A stretch of 64,000 nucleotides of DNA. Source: Isoetes taiwanensis. Its lineage: Eukaryota; Streptophyta; Lycopodiopsida; Isoetales; Isoetaceae. The notes beneath the pieces were generated by a model that was not told where the DNA came from, did not search any database, and was given only the letters and a program-made list of their open reading frames with translations. Both the position numbers and the translations under genes were made by a program. Where the stretch lies: the NCBI GenBank assembly GCA_021234155.1, contig JAJEKV010000003.1, positions 33,339,166 through 33,403,165 of the forward strand, given 5' to 3'. Each line of letters opens with the position of its first letter. The stretch's first letter is position 1. Below, piece after piece: positions 1-10,360 of the stretch.

Positions 1-327
1 ACCAACTTGGCATACAATACAATTTTTGATTCACAAAAAGTTGGTAAGGTTGAATTTCTAGTTCATGTTGCTTATAATTTTTTCTCTAAAAGTCCTCAAA
101 GGTTAGCAATGTTTCAAGACTTTGCAAGCAGTATCACTATTGAGACATTTCCTTATGAGAAGGCATTTGAGTTGTGGAACAATGAGTGCAAGCGTAGAGC
201 ATCTTCTAAATTACATGAGGAAGCATCTAATTTAATGAAGGAACCTATAGTAGACAATAATAGCTCGGGTGAGCATTGTCAAGATGACCATGAGAACTTC
301 AGTTGGTCGATCCAAGGTTGTTTATAA
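1..327 (+). pseudogene. Open frame cut by the window edge, possible hAT-type transposase fragment
   Basis: The frame is open from base 1 and ends at a TAA at 325-327, so it begins outside the window and no start codon can be assigned. The 108 visible codons include YNFFSKSPQRLAMFQDF, which resembles the segment of domesticated or decayed hAT-like proteins where an F-x-S-S-P-x-R-(L/M) stretch precedes the catalytic core. No DDE residues or dimerisation domain are visible. The similarity is from memory of the family and is weak. It could also be an exon of an unrelated host gene. Confidence 0.3.
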
Positions 328-634
328 GCTATGTCTTAGCCTGGTTTAGAATATGGCATATGTTACTTGATTATTGTTACATGTCTACACTACATGATTA
401 CAATAACATATTGTGGGATTTTGCTTTATGAAATAGCCACATAAAAGTTTTAATTTACTTGATTTTTTGCTTCGAAAAAATAGCCAAATAAAATTTTAAA
501 GGAGTAATTAAATTAAAAGTTTAGCCATCTCCAAGTAAAAATAAATGTGAATGTATCCATAACTTTAGCCAAACATACATCATAAAGAATGTTAAGATTT
601 TAGAAAATAGCCAAATGTTTTTACATAAAAAAAA
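328..634. other. AT-rich non-coding spacer, MITE-like words
   Basis: This stretch has no supported gene. It repeats words such as TAGCCAAATA and TTTAGCCA several times (about 430-625), as many small plant DNA transposons do. Similar TTAGCTAAA/TTTGGCTAAA words occur in the AT-rich insert at 58.08-58.64 kb. I could not define terminal inverted repeats or a target duplication. Confidence 0.25.
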
Positions 635-1546
635 CTATAGTATGCTTAATTTTTTCCCTGGTGCTAACCTGTCATGCCAAAGTTCAAATTCTGGAATTTT
701 TATGGTGACACTGTCATGGCCCAGGGTTTCCATTTGAAACAAATTTCCAACACATTTTGCATGAAACTTTAGTATATTGCCAAGATAGATGTTACATCTT
801 TTTGAGTCAAAATTGACTATATAGCCTAAGTCCACTAGCTGACTTACAGAAATAAGATTTTTGATGATTGTTGGAACACATAATACATTTTCAATGTCTA
901 CTGTATTCCCATTAAGATCAATAAACTGAAGAAGTCCCCTCCCTTCAATCTCTTGTAGATCTCCATTACCAACTTGAATTCTTCTAGTATGAGAAGTTGC
1001 TAAATTTCTTAACAGATCAGTAGATTTGACTACTGATCTTTCAGCTCCACTATCAACTACAAGAGTTTCAGGTTTATTAGCATTCTGATTTTTCTCAATA
1101 ATGGCAAATGCAAGACTTACCTCATCTTCTTCATCATTATTAGATTTCTCCTTTTCTTCTTGTTCCCTAGCAACAAAGGTTCCAGTTGATTTCCTACCTC
1201 GACCCCTGCTTGAGTTGGTTTTTCCTCCTCTAGTTATGGGTCTCTTGTTCTTGCCTCTGCCATAATCCTTTGGTGTAGGGCATTTAGCTGTCACATGCCC
1301 CTTACCCCCACAGGTGTAGCAATTGAACTCCCTTTTCTGCTTGGGGCACTCACTTTTGTAATGGCCTGGCTCATTACAATTATAGCATGTAACTTGATTC
1401 TTTTTTCCTGCAAAAGGAAATTCAGAGGGTTCTTCCCTTTCTCTCATTATCTTCCTCTGTTCGTATTCAGTTCTTAATATATTCTCAGCCTCTTCCTTTG
1501 TTTTACTCATGTTCCTGATAAATAAGGACAGATTTTCATTTTTCAC
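635..1546 (-). pseudogene. Copia gag C-terminus, zinc knuckles, protease, start of pre-integrase
   Basis: The minus-strand reading holds two CCHC knuckles (CYNCNEPGHYKSEC and CYTCGGKGHVTAKC), a basic linker, the retropepsin site LVVDSGAERS, the flap-side strand NLISVSQLVDLGY, and finally ELWHDRLAP. The last is the beginning of the GAG-pre-integrase motif, normally LWHxRLGH, and it is interrupted there. In the intact polyprotein the knuckles package RNA and the protease cleaves Gag-Pol. The first methionine is internal: the frame continues gag from the neighbouring fragment after a one-base shift near 1545. Confidence 0.85.
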
Positions 1547-2115
1547 TTACTAGAGGTTTGCAAGACTTGGCTTCTTTCAGATATGTTTATTCCAGCCCCA
1601 GCCAAGTCAGCAACAATGTTATCAAAGGTGTTAAAGAAATTTGAAACATCTCCTTCTTCCTTTAGTTTTAAATTCCTCAAATCATTCTCAAGAAGATCAA
1701 CTTGTGAGGAGGTTTTCTCTTCAAAATGTTTCAGTAAATATGGCCACATTTGTTTTGGATTTAAATTTCTCAGTTTAAGCCTGATAATTGGGCTTACCTT
1801 ACAAGTGATTATGCCTTGTGCTTCTTTGACTCTTGGGTATAATGATCTCCCATTCCTCATATGACTGCTTCCAGCTAGGCCTTCTGCATTTGATGGCACA
1901 ACACCTGCATTTTGCCTCATATTAACTGAACCTTCAGATACTGACCTTGTGAGTCTATTGAAGTCCATGTTTGTGCCTCCTTCTGGATCAACAAGATCCC
2001 AGAGATCCTCCACTTCTAGAATGTGCTTTACTGCATCCTTCCATACTTGAAATCCTGATCCTCCCTTATATACTTCTACAGTACTTAAAAGGCTAGCTCC
2101 AAATCTGCTGGACAT
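1543..2115 (-). pseudogene. Copia gag N-terminus (UBN2-type)
   Basis: This fragment begins MSSRFGASL, the usual start of this gag family. It carries GFQVWKDAVKHILE and an LKHFEEKTSSQVDLLENDL segment typical of copia capsid (UBN2-like) proteins. The ATG at 2113-2115 lies about 45 bases downstream of the primer-binding site, as expected for the first ORF of a copia element. The frame ends at a stop where the homologous copy at 38.05 kb continues into IRNVAKTRK, which places a one-base frameshift here. Confidence 0.85.
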
Positions 2116-2160
2116 GATGAATAAATCTCCTTTATAATTGTGTACTTAGGACCTGGCATT

Positions 2161-2172
2161 GCTCTGATACCA
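2161..2172 (-). promoter_or_regulatory. Primer-binding site (initiator Met tRNA type)
   Basis: On the minus strand the 12 bases read TGGTATCAGAGC, complementary to the 3' end of plant initiator methionine tRNA, the usual copia primer. One base separates it from the LTR end. The same 12-mer starts at 37195 in the full-length copia element. Confidence 0.9.
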
Positions 2173-2173
2173 A

Positions 2174-2751
2174 TGTTAGAAATAGAGAAACAAGTCTATT
2201 TCTACTGCTAGCTTGATGAATTAGTGTATAGCATCAAGACAAGGAACAATGAAATATCACAAAGTATCAAAGACTTATATTTCAAATCTTTAAATCTCAA
2301 TATTAACCATTGAATTACTATAGCAGAAATCACAGTAGCTAAGGTATTGACTTAGTTACTGTAGCAAGGTTGACCCGATGGGGATGCAACCGAAATCATC
2401 CACTTCAACCTTGAATTCCTCCTTAACTTTTTATCTAGCCAACTCAACCATCTGAGCCGGCCTCTCTGCAATCAAATAGGTTGATCTTCGACGGTCTAGG
2501 CATCGGAATTGGCCGACTTGCCGAGATCCTATTCATATGGGATTTCCCTCCATAAGTTCAGGCCAGCTCAACCTTTTAGAATATAATTAGGTTCAAGATA
2601 AACCATTGAACCTATGATATATCGTGAACCCTTTAGAAAATGTTAGGGTTCCATGATTACAACTATAATTTCTATACAGATATATGTACAACCTAAGTAT
2701 GAGATCTTTGAGATAAGAATTTTGTGATGAACCAACTCTATAATTCCAACA
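2174..2751 (-). repeat. Copia LTR (5' LTR of the minus-strand element)
   Basis: This is a 578-bp segment beginning TGTTAGAA and ending TTCCAACA on the plus strand, a short imperfect inverted repeat with the TG...CA ends of LTRs. Its inner edge abuts the primer-binding site. No second copy is present in the window, so target duplication and age cannot be measured. The outer boundary rests on the TTCCAACA match only. Confidence 0.75.
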
Positions 2752-3154
2752 AACCTGGAGGAAGATTGATTTCGACCCATAGCTATTCCTTCCAGCCAGG
2801 GAACAAGGGGGATACCCCTCTGTTTGCATCTAACAAGTTCATTAAATGTCATCGAGCAAGTAGTAGAGTCTATATCTTCGGGAGGAGGAGGCAAGCTAGA
2901 CCCTTTGGAATGAAGAAGATGAAGATCGAGACATAGCAAATGGATGCCTTCTGCATTGAATGGAGCTGTACTTATATCGAACAAAATTATTGATATTCAT
3001 TGTAGCAGCATTATTGGTTATATATACAAGTATAATGTACAAAATACACATATAAATATAATGTACATATACAGTATATATACCTAGTTTCTCTTTAAAT
3101 AGCCATCTATGCCTTCATTGTCTTTGCCTCCTTCTGCCTCTTCCTCTTCTCAGA
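2752..3154. other. Flank of the copia LTR, no clear gene
   Basis: A minus-strand open frame runs through 2752-2984 (start MFDISTAPFNAEG) and continues into the LTR. It may be a host exon interrupted by the insertion, but I do not recognise it. From about 3000 to 3090 the sequence is a TA-rich run of TATATAC/ATGTAC words. Nothing else is supported. Confidence 0.3.
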
Positions 3155-3250
3155 CATGCTCCTTGCCTCCCTGTCTGCTCCTTGTTTGCATGCTCCTTGC
3201 CTCCCTGTCTGTTCCTTGTTTGCATGCTCCTTGCCTGCTCTTTATGTGCA
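3155..3250. repeat. 34-bp tandem repeat, two full copies plus decayed partial copies
   Basis: The unit begins CATGCTCCTTGCCTCCCTGT and is repeated with one clear mismatch, followed by shortened versions to about 3250. On the minus strand it gives a Gln/Lys/Arg-rich reading. That reading follows a plausible minus-strand splice acceptor (TTGCAG at about 3356-3361), so a minus-strand terminal exon is an alternative interpretation. Confidence 0.7.
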
Positions 3251-3324
3251 TGTTCCTTATCAAGTACCTTTTTTTGCTCCTTGTCTGCTCCTCCACTAGT
3301 TTCTGCAAATGGTAACTTTTCAAG

Positions 3325-3451
3325 AACATCCTCGCTGGGCTGATCCGGAATCCCTGCAAGCATGCGGCAAAAGAAATACGTGCACTTTTGTTGAATTTGT
3401 TAGCAACTTTTAGGAGCATCGATGGCGCCATGGGCCAACTACAGAGCTTGC
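3325..3451 (+). pseudogene. Host gene exon, part before the LINE insertion (unknown product)
   Basis: The plus-strand reading after a possible acceptor (TTTTCAAG) is NILAGLIRNPCKHAAKEIRA, followed by a leucine-rich helical stretch. It runs up to the target site of the LINE at 3452 and resumes at 10121 as TTELARQLINFIIDRYTC. The pattern suggests a helical-repeat protein, but I do not recognise the family. Joining the two halves needs a one-base shift, so the exon seems to have decayed as well as being split. Confidence 0.4.
3437..3451. repeat. Left target-site duplication of LINE B
   Basis: The 15 bases AACTACAGAGCTTGC recur directly after the poly(A) tail at 10120-10134. A long duplication of this kind is the signature of target-primed reverse transcription and fixes the ends of the element. 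Confidence 0.9.
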
Positions 3452-3532
3452 GAATTGAGAAATCAATATACGAGAGTTAGATATGGGCGGTGGGGGAGGC
3501 GGGAATGGACGCTGGCGCTCGAACCCTAAACC

Positions 3533-3823
3533 ATGGCTGTGAGGCACTTCGCCATCCTTTCTGAAGGATCGAAGATTGCTTGTGGCTGGTTGGTGGGAGA
3601 AGATGCAACCCTATGGAGAAACTTGGTGCTTCACCAGTTTTTCCCGGATGATCTCTTTCACCCGATTTTTCCCTTCATTTCTGTAGAAGATGACCTTGAA
3701 GTGCAGATTACCGAATCTTGGCTGGGTGAGTTTGTAGGGGACAAGAACAAAGTCGTGTGCCAGAGTCTTCAACCCGCTCGTTCTTGGTTAGAACATAAGA
3801 TTACCGTTAAAGTTTATAGTTAG
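3533..3823 (+). pseudogene. LINE B 5' open frame, probable start of ORF1
   Basis: The frame begins MAVRHFAILSEGSK, 80 bases inside the element, and contains GWLVGEDATLWRN. In plant L1 elements ORF1 begins with a DUF4283-type domain, so this is probably its first part. The reading is lost at a stop at 3823, and 3824-4484 is too degraded to read. The assignment rests on position in the element more than on a recognised motif. Confidence 0.45.
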
Positions 3824-4484
3824 TCAAGTCTTGAGCAAATCTTAGGGTGGTGGAGGTAGAATAAGGAAGACAAAGGAAAAAATAAAAAATAGTTGTAGTT
3901 CAAATGTAGTGGGGCCGTGTGAAAAAAAAAAGGAATGTCGAATTTCATTGGAAACCGCGGCCAGGGTAAGGTCGCCTTGGATAATTGGGATAAAGGACAT
4001 AATATTTGAGACAAAGAATGGAAAAGGATGGATTGGGACGGGACCGAAAAAGAGACTATTGATACTGATTACATAAGCTTAGCAACAGAGGTCGAGAGCA
4101 ACTGTGGGCGATTGTGGAAGAGTTGATCAAACTTCGAAAGGCCGACAAGCATCCGGATCGTGTTGCTTTCGAGATTTCCTAACCTCGCCCCCAAACATGG
4201 TGAACACTCGAACCGGAGCGGGGTAGGCCCGGTGAATAGACAAAGAGAGGGTGGTTCAAATTTTAGATTCTTGACTATGCTAATGAGATTCAAAATGTGG
4301 TGAAGCGTGAACTAAAGGACCAAAGCCGCCCCGCCTGTGTTGGTAAGCTCAAAACCCAAACTGTAGAAAAATAAACTTAAATATCTCTAGCCTCGGCCTC
4401 ATTGGTTGTGTCCGACACGAAGGGGTCCGCTTACGCATCTTTTAAAGCCGAATCGAAAAAGACAAAGATATCTTAATCAAAAAT

Positions 4485-5354
4485 ATGTATTGGATCGAGT
4501 TCCCATTTTTTATAGCGAAATGTGAGAACTCCCGCTCGCCAATCGTGGCTCCTAAAAAAGGAACAATCAGCCAAGCCAATACCCAGCTTTTCTTTCAGAA
4601 ATGGTATCCGGGATTTGACCCCCAGAATTTATCTGAACTTTTCCATCCGGCCTGGTCGTCTTTGCAGGGGTTAAACCCCATGTACTGGAATGAACAATCT
4701 TTGTATTCTTTGTTCAAGAATACAGGTAATTATATTGCTTTGGAGATCACAACTGATCGAGCCCCCAGAGTTTGGGCTCAGATAGACCAACTGAAACCAG
4801 TGCCTGAAAGCATACATTACATTGATTACTTTGGAAATCCCAAAGTACTAAAGCTAGCCTGGAATGGTCTGCCTGAGCCATGTTCTATCTGTGGACTTCG
4901 ATTACATGGTGGAGGCATCTGCAAAGGGTCAAAAACAGAGATCCCAAAGCGAAAAGTGGCAATAGAAAGGGAGGAGGAATGGATCACTCCTAACAAGGGG
5001 AAAGCTCAGAGGTATCAAAATACCCCTGCCCAGAAACCAAAAAAGAATGTGAATGGCAGTGCAAAGAGGAAAGCAAGGAAACAAAAACAAAGGGAAATCC
5101 GGGAGCAGCAGAATCAGGAGGAGCAAAAAATTAAAGAACAAAAGAGGCAATGGAGGAAGAACATGGAGATAAAGATCTTGAACAAGGCAAAGGGGAAAGA
5201 AGTGGTAGATCCAGATGCTCTGATTGTTACCCCAGCCCATGAGGGCAGAGCTAGGGTGCTGACCATTGAGGAACCAAGTGGGCCTCCTATTAATGAATAC
5301 TTTCGGGTCGATGACTTCGGGTGGAAAATTTTTAGAACAGGAAGAACCCTCTAA
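4485..5354 (+). pseudogene. LINE B ORF1: nucleic-acid-binding protein
   Basis: The fragment contains FFQKWYPGFDPQNLSELFHP, then the LP-x-(W/Y)-W-like NPMYWNEQSLYSLFKNTG, then RAPRVWAQIDQLKPVPESI. This order matches the DUF4283/zf-CCHC region of plant L1 ORF1 proteins. A complete zinc knuckle CSICGLRLHGGGIC (C-x2-C-x4-H-x4-C) follows, then a long Lys/Glu/Gln-rich tail. The protein would bind LINE RNA and form the RNP. The frame ends early at 5354; the same protein continues in the next frame. Confidence 0.8.
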
Positions 5355-5805
5355 AACCCTTTCCTCTCCCCCTGTTATCCAACTGTTTAAGGATGCTCCC
5401 TCAATTGAAGAGGAGTATGTGACCATTCAGGGTGATGAGAATCACAAGGGTGGTTTTGAGGAGGATTTCCTGAACCCCCTCACAAGAGATAGCAATGGAG
5501 ATCAGGGGACTCAAGAATCAGAAATGATTCTACCCACTAATCTGATTATAAATAACTCTCCCATGTTGGAACAAGTGGCACAGGTGGCTCCTGAACAGGA
5601 AGAAGACATCCAAGGGGTCCCATGCTCACTGGAATTGGAAATAGGGGACACCCCCCATGGAAAATTCTGGAATGATGAAGAAAGCAGTGATGAAGACACT
5701 CAGGAAGAGTCCTTTTTCACCCCCCAAACAACCAAAAAAACAAGGCAGAGAAAGGTCTATACTCCTAATCCTTATGGGCCAATCACCAGATCCAAGAAGG
5801 CATGA
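5266..5805 (+). pseudogene. LINE B ORF1 C-terminal acidic region, shifted frame
   Basis: This frame overlaps the preceding ORF1 fragment by 89 bases and takes over after a probable one-base shift near 5320-5345. It is rich in Glu, Asp and Ser and ends TPNPYGPITRSKKA. Its stop TGA at 5803-5805 overlaps the ATG of the endonuclease frame as ATGA, so this is the true ORF1 end. The start given is the first in-frame ATG and is not a real translation start. Confidence 0.75.
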
Positions 5806-6500
5806 AGATTGTCACATGGAATGTGAGGGGGATTAAAGGGCCCCTGAAACGAAGAAGAGTCATCATTGCCTTGAAAGAAATGAGGGCTGACATTGTCCTT
5901 ATTCAAGAACATAGGCTTCCAAGTTTTGAAGCCTCAAATCTGGGGAACTGGGTTATGCCTAATGGAGGATCCTTGTGGTCACCAGCTGATGGTACCAAAG
6001 GGGGGATCTGCACAATATGGAACTCTTACTCTCCTCTAGGGTCATATCACCATCCTTCTGGCAGATGGCATGTCATTTTCCTTAGGGTGGGGGAAGACAA
6101 AGTTGGGATAATTAATGTATATGCATCCACAGATCCTGAGGAGAGGGAAAGACAATGGAAGGACATGGCTGACTGGATTCCTACCATGCAGGCAGACAGT
6201 TGGGTGCTGAGTGGAGACTTCAACAATACCCCTTTGTGGAACCAGAAGTTAGGCAAAAAGCTGAACATGACAAAAAATGAAAGATTCCAGTGGGACAAAC
6301 TTATGGATATCTTTGTGTATCAAGCCCCCTCCTCAACTAATGTGTACTCCTGGAGTAACAAAAGGGTGGGGAATGATAGGGTGTTTTGTCTCCTAGACAG
6401 GTTTTACACTAAAGATGTCAGTATGTGGCCACAAATAATTATAAATGGGGACCCACAAAGAACTCAATATCAGACCACTTCCCACGGATCATGGAAGTAG
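5802..6500 (+). pseudogene. LINE B ORF2 endonuclease domain (exonuclease-endonuclease-phosphatase fold)
   Basis: The start MKIVTWNVRGIKGPLKRR is the classic opening of plant L1 ORF2, with the catalytic Asn of the N-V-R-G motif. ADIVLIQEHRL supplies the catalytic Glu, VGIINVYAST and WVLSGDFNN supply the Asp/Asn pair, and DRVFCLLDRFY follows. The domain nicks target DNA to prime reverse transcription. The final SDH motif (SISDHFPRIMEVG) sits in another frame at about 6464-6505, showing a frameshift just before the stop at 6500. The ATG overlaps the ORF1 stop. Confidence 0.88.
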
Positions 6501-6538
6501 GCAACTTCGGTTAAAGGGGAGCTAACACCCCCTTTAAA

Positions 6539-7423
6539 TTGAACACCAGCCTTCTCAACAATGAAGTCTTCTGTCGAGAATTCCAGGACTTCTACAAATC
6601 CCTACCCCCATTGCAGCAGAGTGGATCAATGAAGGGGTTTGTAAACAAAATGAGGAAGATAAAGGAATGGTTGAAACTATGGGGTAAAAGGTGGAATGGA
6701 AATATGAAAAAGGAAAAAACAGACATCTATCTTCAGGTCAAAGAAATTAGGCAAAGGATTTTTGATGACCCATACAATGTGGATTTGCATAAGGAGGAGG
6801 AACACCTGGAAAGAAAGGTCAAAAACATTGAGGAGACAGAAGCTAAGGGTCTTATCATCAAGAGTAAATGCATCAATGTTAATTGCATGGACAGATGTAG
6901 CTCTAAGCTCTTCTTCAGGACAGCAAAAGGGCGAATCATGAACAATGGCATCATCTCGGTTACAGAAGAAGGCCAAAAGATCTCAGGGCAGGAAAATCTA
7001 TTGGACTTCTTCCATGCTAAATACAAGGACCTGTTTGCTGATTCACAGGTGAATGAGGCCAACCTTAAGCACTTCTTTCATAAGCTTGGTCCAGCTGACC
7101 AAGCAATTGATGATGGCGCTCTGCTACAGCAACCTTCTACAGAGGAAATTGGGAAAACTCTCACAGGTATGGCTCATGGGAAGAGCCCTGGCCCTGATGG
7201 AATCCCCCCGGAATTCTATGTGGCCTTCTGGGACATCATGAAGCAGGACCTAACCACATTCATCCAGGGAGCTTGGGCTGCCCCAAAGGTACATCCAGCC
7301 ATAAATGCTGGCCTGATTGCCCTAATTCCCAAAGTTGATCCTCCTGTTGCCTTCTCTGATTGGAGGCCAATATCACTCACAAACTCTTCATATAAAATCT
7401 TGGCCAAGATTAAGCTAATGTAA
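6539..7423 (+). pseudogene. LINE B ORF2 linker and reverse transcriptase N-terminal part
   Basis: This reading continues ORF2. It carries the fingers motif HGKSPGPDGIPPEFY and then INAGLIALIPKVD and DWRPISLTNSSYKILAKI, all standard for plant L1 reverse transcriptases. A TAA at 7421-7423 interrupts it just after the region where functional copies continue with R-L-x-x-V-L-P-x-x-I. The palm domain resumes in the next fragment. Confidence 0.88.
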
Positions 7424-7489
7424 TCAAGGGGATTCTCCAAAGGTAATAAATCCAAAGGCAATCAGGCCTTCCGCGAGAAAAGGAGCATC

Positions 7490-8545
7490 TTGGATAACTT
7501 CATAGGGGCTCATGAGGGTTTACATTGGAATCTTCACTCCAAGCAGAACTGCATGCTAGTTAAGCTGGATTTCAGACGGGCCTATGATACAATTAATTGG
7601 AAGTTCCTCTACATGGCAATGGCACAGCTTGGCTTCTCTGATGGAGTGATAGGGAAAGTGCACAGCCTCAATGATGCTGGTTGCTCTGCAGTCATGGTCA
7701 ATGGATCCCCTACCAAGTTCTTTGAATGCAAAAAAGGGGTAAGACAGGGATGCCCTCTGGCTCCCTATCTGTTCTTAATTGTTGCAGAAATGGTAACCAG
7801 GGCCACACTCAATATGGTAACTACAAAAGAGATCCATGGCCTCCAACTTCCACAAGGTATGGGAGACTTTGTCATCATGCAATATGCTGATGACACATTT
7901 GCATTTCTGCAGAATGATGGATCAAGTCTTCCCAATTTCCTAAATATGCTACAACTTTTTGGGAGTGCTTCTGGTGTCCTCCTGAATAAGAATAAGAGCA
8001 CCATTGTCATGCAAACTGAACAGGATGAGCTGCATGGCATCAAAGTTACTGGACACAAATCTGCCACAAAACTTCTAGGGTTGCCTCTGGCTGTCAATAT
8101 GAATTTACCTGGACTATGGGACTCAATTGTAAATAGGATGAAGAGGAAGATACAGATGTACTCTAAATCTCTCTCTTTAGCAGGGCGTGTGGGTATAATT
8201 AACAGTGTGATTGCCAGCACACACATCTACTTTTCCTCGGTAATCATAGCTGATAAGGCATCATATAGGAAACTGGAAACTGCTATGAGGGAATACATTT
8301 GGCAGGGAGCAAGAATGGTCTCCTGGGATAATTTGACCTTGCCAAGGAAGGAAGGTGGATTAGGGTGTAAAGACCTATTTTCCCAAGCTCAGGCTCTGGC
8401 TGCTAAAATAGTCTGGAGATCCCTGACTTCTGAAAGTCCATCACCTGCTCTCAAACTTGTGAAATACTGGTTAGGGACCACAACCATAGTAGGTGCCCTT
8501 CTCTTCCTCACCAACTCCCCGGGACTCGAAGATTTTACCGATTAA
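7490..8545 (+). pseudogene. LINE B ORF2 reverse transcriptase palm and thumb
   Basis: Catalytic blocks appear in order: LVKLDFRRAYDTINWKFL (first Asp), GVRQGCPLAPYLFL, and IMQYADDTFAFLQ with the YADD active site. These are followed by LLGLPLAVN and VSWDNLTLPRKEGGLGCKDL, the thumb and connector signature of plant L1 elements. All catalytic aspartates are present. The frame is lost near 8500. Confidence 0.92.
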
Positions 8546-9123
8546 ATCCTCCCCGCACATCCAAAATTCAGGCGATTCTCTCACTGAATTTGGTCTCCCA
8601 TGCTTCCGAGCAAGGGAGTTGGACTCTGGTCAATGACATTCATGGTTTCTTCTGGCATCAGGATTTGGTAAATGAGGATGAAGGTTGTTTGGCCCTCAAG
8701 CACCCCCTCAAATACAAGGAATGGTGCCTGGCTGGGCTACACACCATAGGCTCCCTAAGGAATAATGAGACTTGGAGAGAATGGGGGAGCTAACTACTCT
8801 GGTTGCTGTTACGATACGAGACCAACAGAAAATCTATTCCTTAGTCACCGTGCATCCTGTGGGTAATGACAACCGTCTTCATAATTGGATCTCCATGGTA
8901 AGGGATATAAGGTATCTCGTGATTTATAGTCTGCTACTTGACAAGAGTCAACTCAAAGTTTGCGTAACATGGAACTGCCAACGTGATACAAACCAGATGA
9001 TTATCGATACGGGGTTGGAAGCTTCAGTGTGCAAATAAGGTCATCTTCTTTAGATGGCTGCTACTTAACCAAAGCCTCAAAACTAATAGCTATAGGGCCC
9101 AATTTGACATCAACATATCTGGC

Positions 9124-9567
9124 ATGTGCCCCTTAGGCTGTGGTCAGGTTGAAACGAGCCCCCACGTCTTCACCTGCCCGTGGTTAGCTCCATTCTGGCA
9201 ATGGATTAGACCCCTGTTACAACAAGTTCCCACTGATGATGCCTCCTTGCTGCAGTTTCTCAACAATACATCATCCTTCAAGGGCACTCTCAAAACTCTA
9301 GCCTGCTGGGCTATTTGGAAACATAGGAATACAGTGGCCATCGAAGGACTGGCCCCGAGCCTATCTGAACTTAAAGCCTTTTTTCAGATCCTCCTAGCTG
9401 AGGCAGCCATGGCACATAGGGCAAACAAGGGTCTAAAATATGATCGCAAATGGGATTTCTTGGGAACCTTCAATGGTTTCTTTCAATTTTTTGCAATTCT
9501 ATTTAATGATTTAGATATTGTTCTTGACAGAATTTCTGCTGAAGCGACACTATGCGGGGGGACATGA
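9124..9567 (+). pseudogene. LINE B ORF2 C-terminal zinc finger (zf-RVT)
   Basis: MCPLGCGQVETSPHVFTCPW matches the zf-RVT domain at the end of plant L1 ORF2 (C-x3-C ... H-x4-C). It is followed by W-rich ACWAIWKHRN, the usual W-x-(I/L)-W-(K/R)-x-R-N motif. The piece between 8546 and 9123 is the same protein in broken frames. The rest, to the poly(A) at 10102, is C-terminal tail and 3' UTR. Confidence 0.85.
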
Positions 9568-10119
9568 GTGCTTAGTGGATCCTGCCACACCTCCACTCTC
9601 CAACCAAGAAGTCATTGATGCTCTGTTTTGGGTCAAGACTGAAGTTATCAGCTGTATAACCTTTGAGAGGTCAGCCGCGCATCGAAGACATCTGAGGTTT
9701 AATCAGAAATCAAACCATACTTTCGCCAAAAAAAGAAAATCCATGAAGATGCCCGTGACTCCTGGATTATGCACCTGCTGGACTCCACTGGTTATGGTCC
9801 AAATGAGCTAGATGACATGATGTTCATCTACACAGATGAGGCCTTTGCAATTATATCACTGGAGGGAGTGCCGGATATACTGTAAACAGTCTATGGAACA
9901 GTAGTCTCTGTTTTGAGTAGATATGCTTCTGAACTTTAAGTTTAAAGTGCTTTCTATTTTGAACTCTGTTTAGTGCCCTCCATGAAGGGTCTATGATAGC
10001 GAATAGCTATCCACTTTTTCCCAGAAGTAGTACTTCCTACTCAGGGTTTTTTGTATGATCATGTAATTTTCTATACAGTAATACAATCTCTGCCGTTTCC
10101 TCAAAAAAAAAAAAAAAAA

Positions 10120-10134
10120 AACTACAGAGCTTGC
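10120..10134. repeat. Right target-site duplication of LINE B
   Basis: AACTACAGAGCTTGC directly follows the A-run (10103-10120; its first A is shared with the tail). It matches 3437-3451 base for base. Confidence 0.9.
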
Positions 10135-10360
10135 AAGGCAGCTGATCAACTTCATTATCGACCGCTATACTTGTCAGCTCCCTCAACTGCAGGAGATCAG
10201 TTCGAGTAATGAAATGATGACTCTAACTGCTTTGGGACTTCTTGAACCTCCCTCAGATTTGGAAGAGAGGCTAGAACAGTTGGACATGCTTTTCCATGGT
10301 TTCATGGTCTACTCTCTGGATCACTATGTACCTCTGGTCATTCCTACTTGTGAAGAGAAT
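10121..10360 (+). pseudogene. Host gene exon, part after the LINE insertion (unknown product)
   Basis: The plus-strand reading TTELARQLINFIIDRYTC continues through MMTLTALGLLEPPSDLEERL and LDMLFHGFMVYSLDHYVPLV to about 10360. This is unmistakably codon-like sequence and continues the frame interrupted at 3451. The helix-rich, leucine-rich composition suggests an alpha-solenoid protein. No catalytic motif is visible and I cannot name the family. Confidence 0.45.

Larger units (their letters stand above)
635..2751 (-). mobile_element. Ty1/copia retrotransposon remnant: 5' LTR, PBS, gag, protease
   Basis: Read on the minus strand, this is the 5' part of a copia element: LTR (2174-2751), primer-binding site, gag, zinc knuckles, aspartic protease and the start of the GAG-pre-integrase region. 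Integrase, reverse transcriptase, RNase H and the 3' LTR are missing, and the copy stops abruptly near 635. The protein resembles the copia copies at 30.15-31.39 kb and 37.2-42.0 kb (shared SSxFGASL, GFQ(V/I)WK and NLISxSQLVD), so the three belong to related lineages. A frameshift near 1543 separates gag from the rest, so the copy is dead. Confidence 0.9.
3452..10119 (+). mobile_element. LINE B: nearly full-length L1-type LINE
   Basis: This is a 6.7-kb plus-strand non-LTR retrotransposon with a 5' region, ORF1 (DUF4283-like with zinc knuckle), ORF2 (endonuclease, reverse transcriptase, C-terminal zinc finger), a 3' UTR and an 18-20 base poly(A) tail. Both ends are set by the AACTACAGAGCTTGC target duplications. 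ORF1 and ORF2 overlap in ATGA at 5802-5805. Several frameshifts and stops (about 5340, 6470, 7421, 8545-9124) make it inactive. It split the coding exon whose halves lie at 3325-3451 and 10121-10360. Confidence 0.93.

Noticed and set aside
2593-2829. Small minus-strand frames across the copia LTR edge
   Set aside because: They run across the LTR boundary and change content there; no supported protein.
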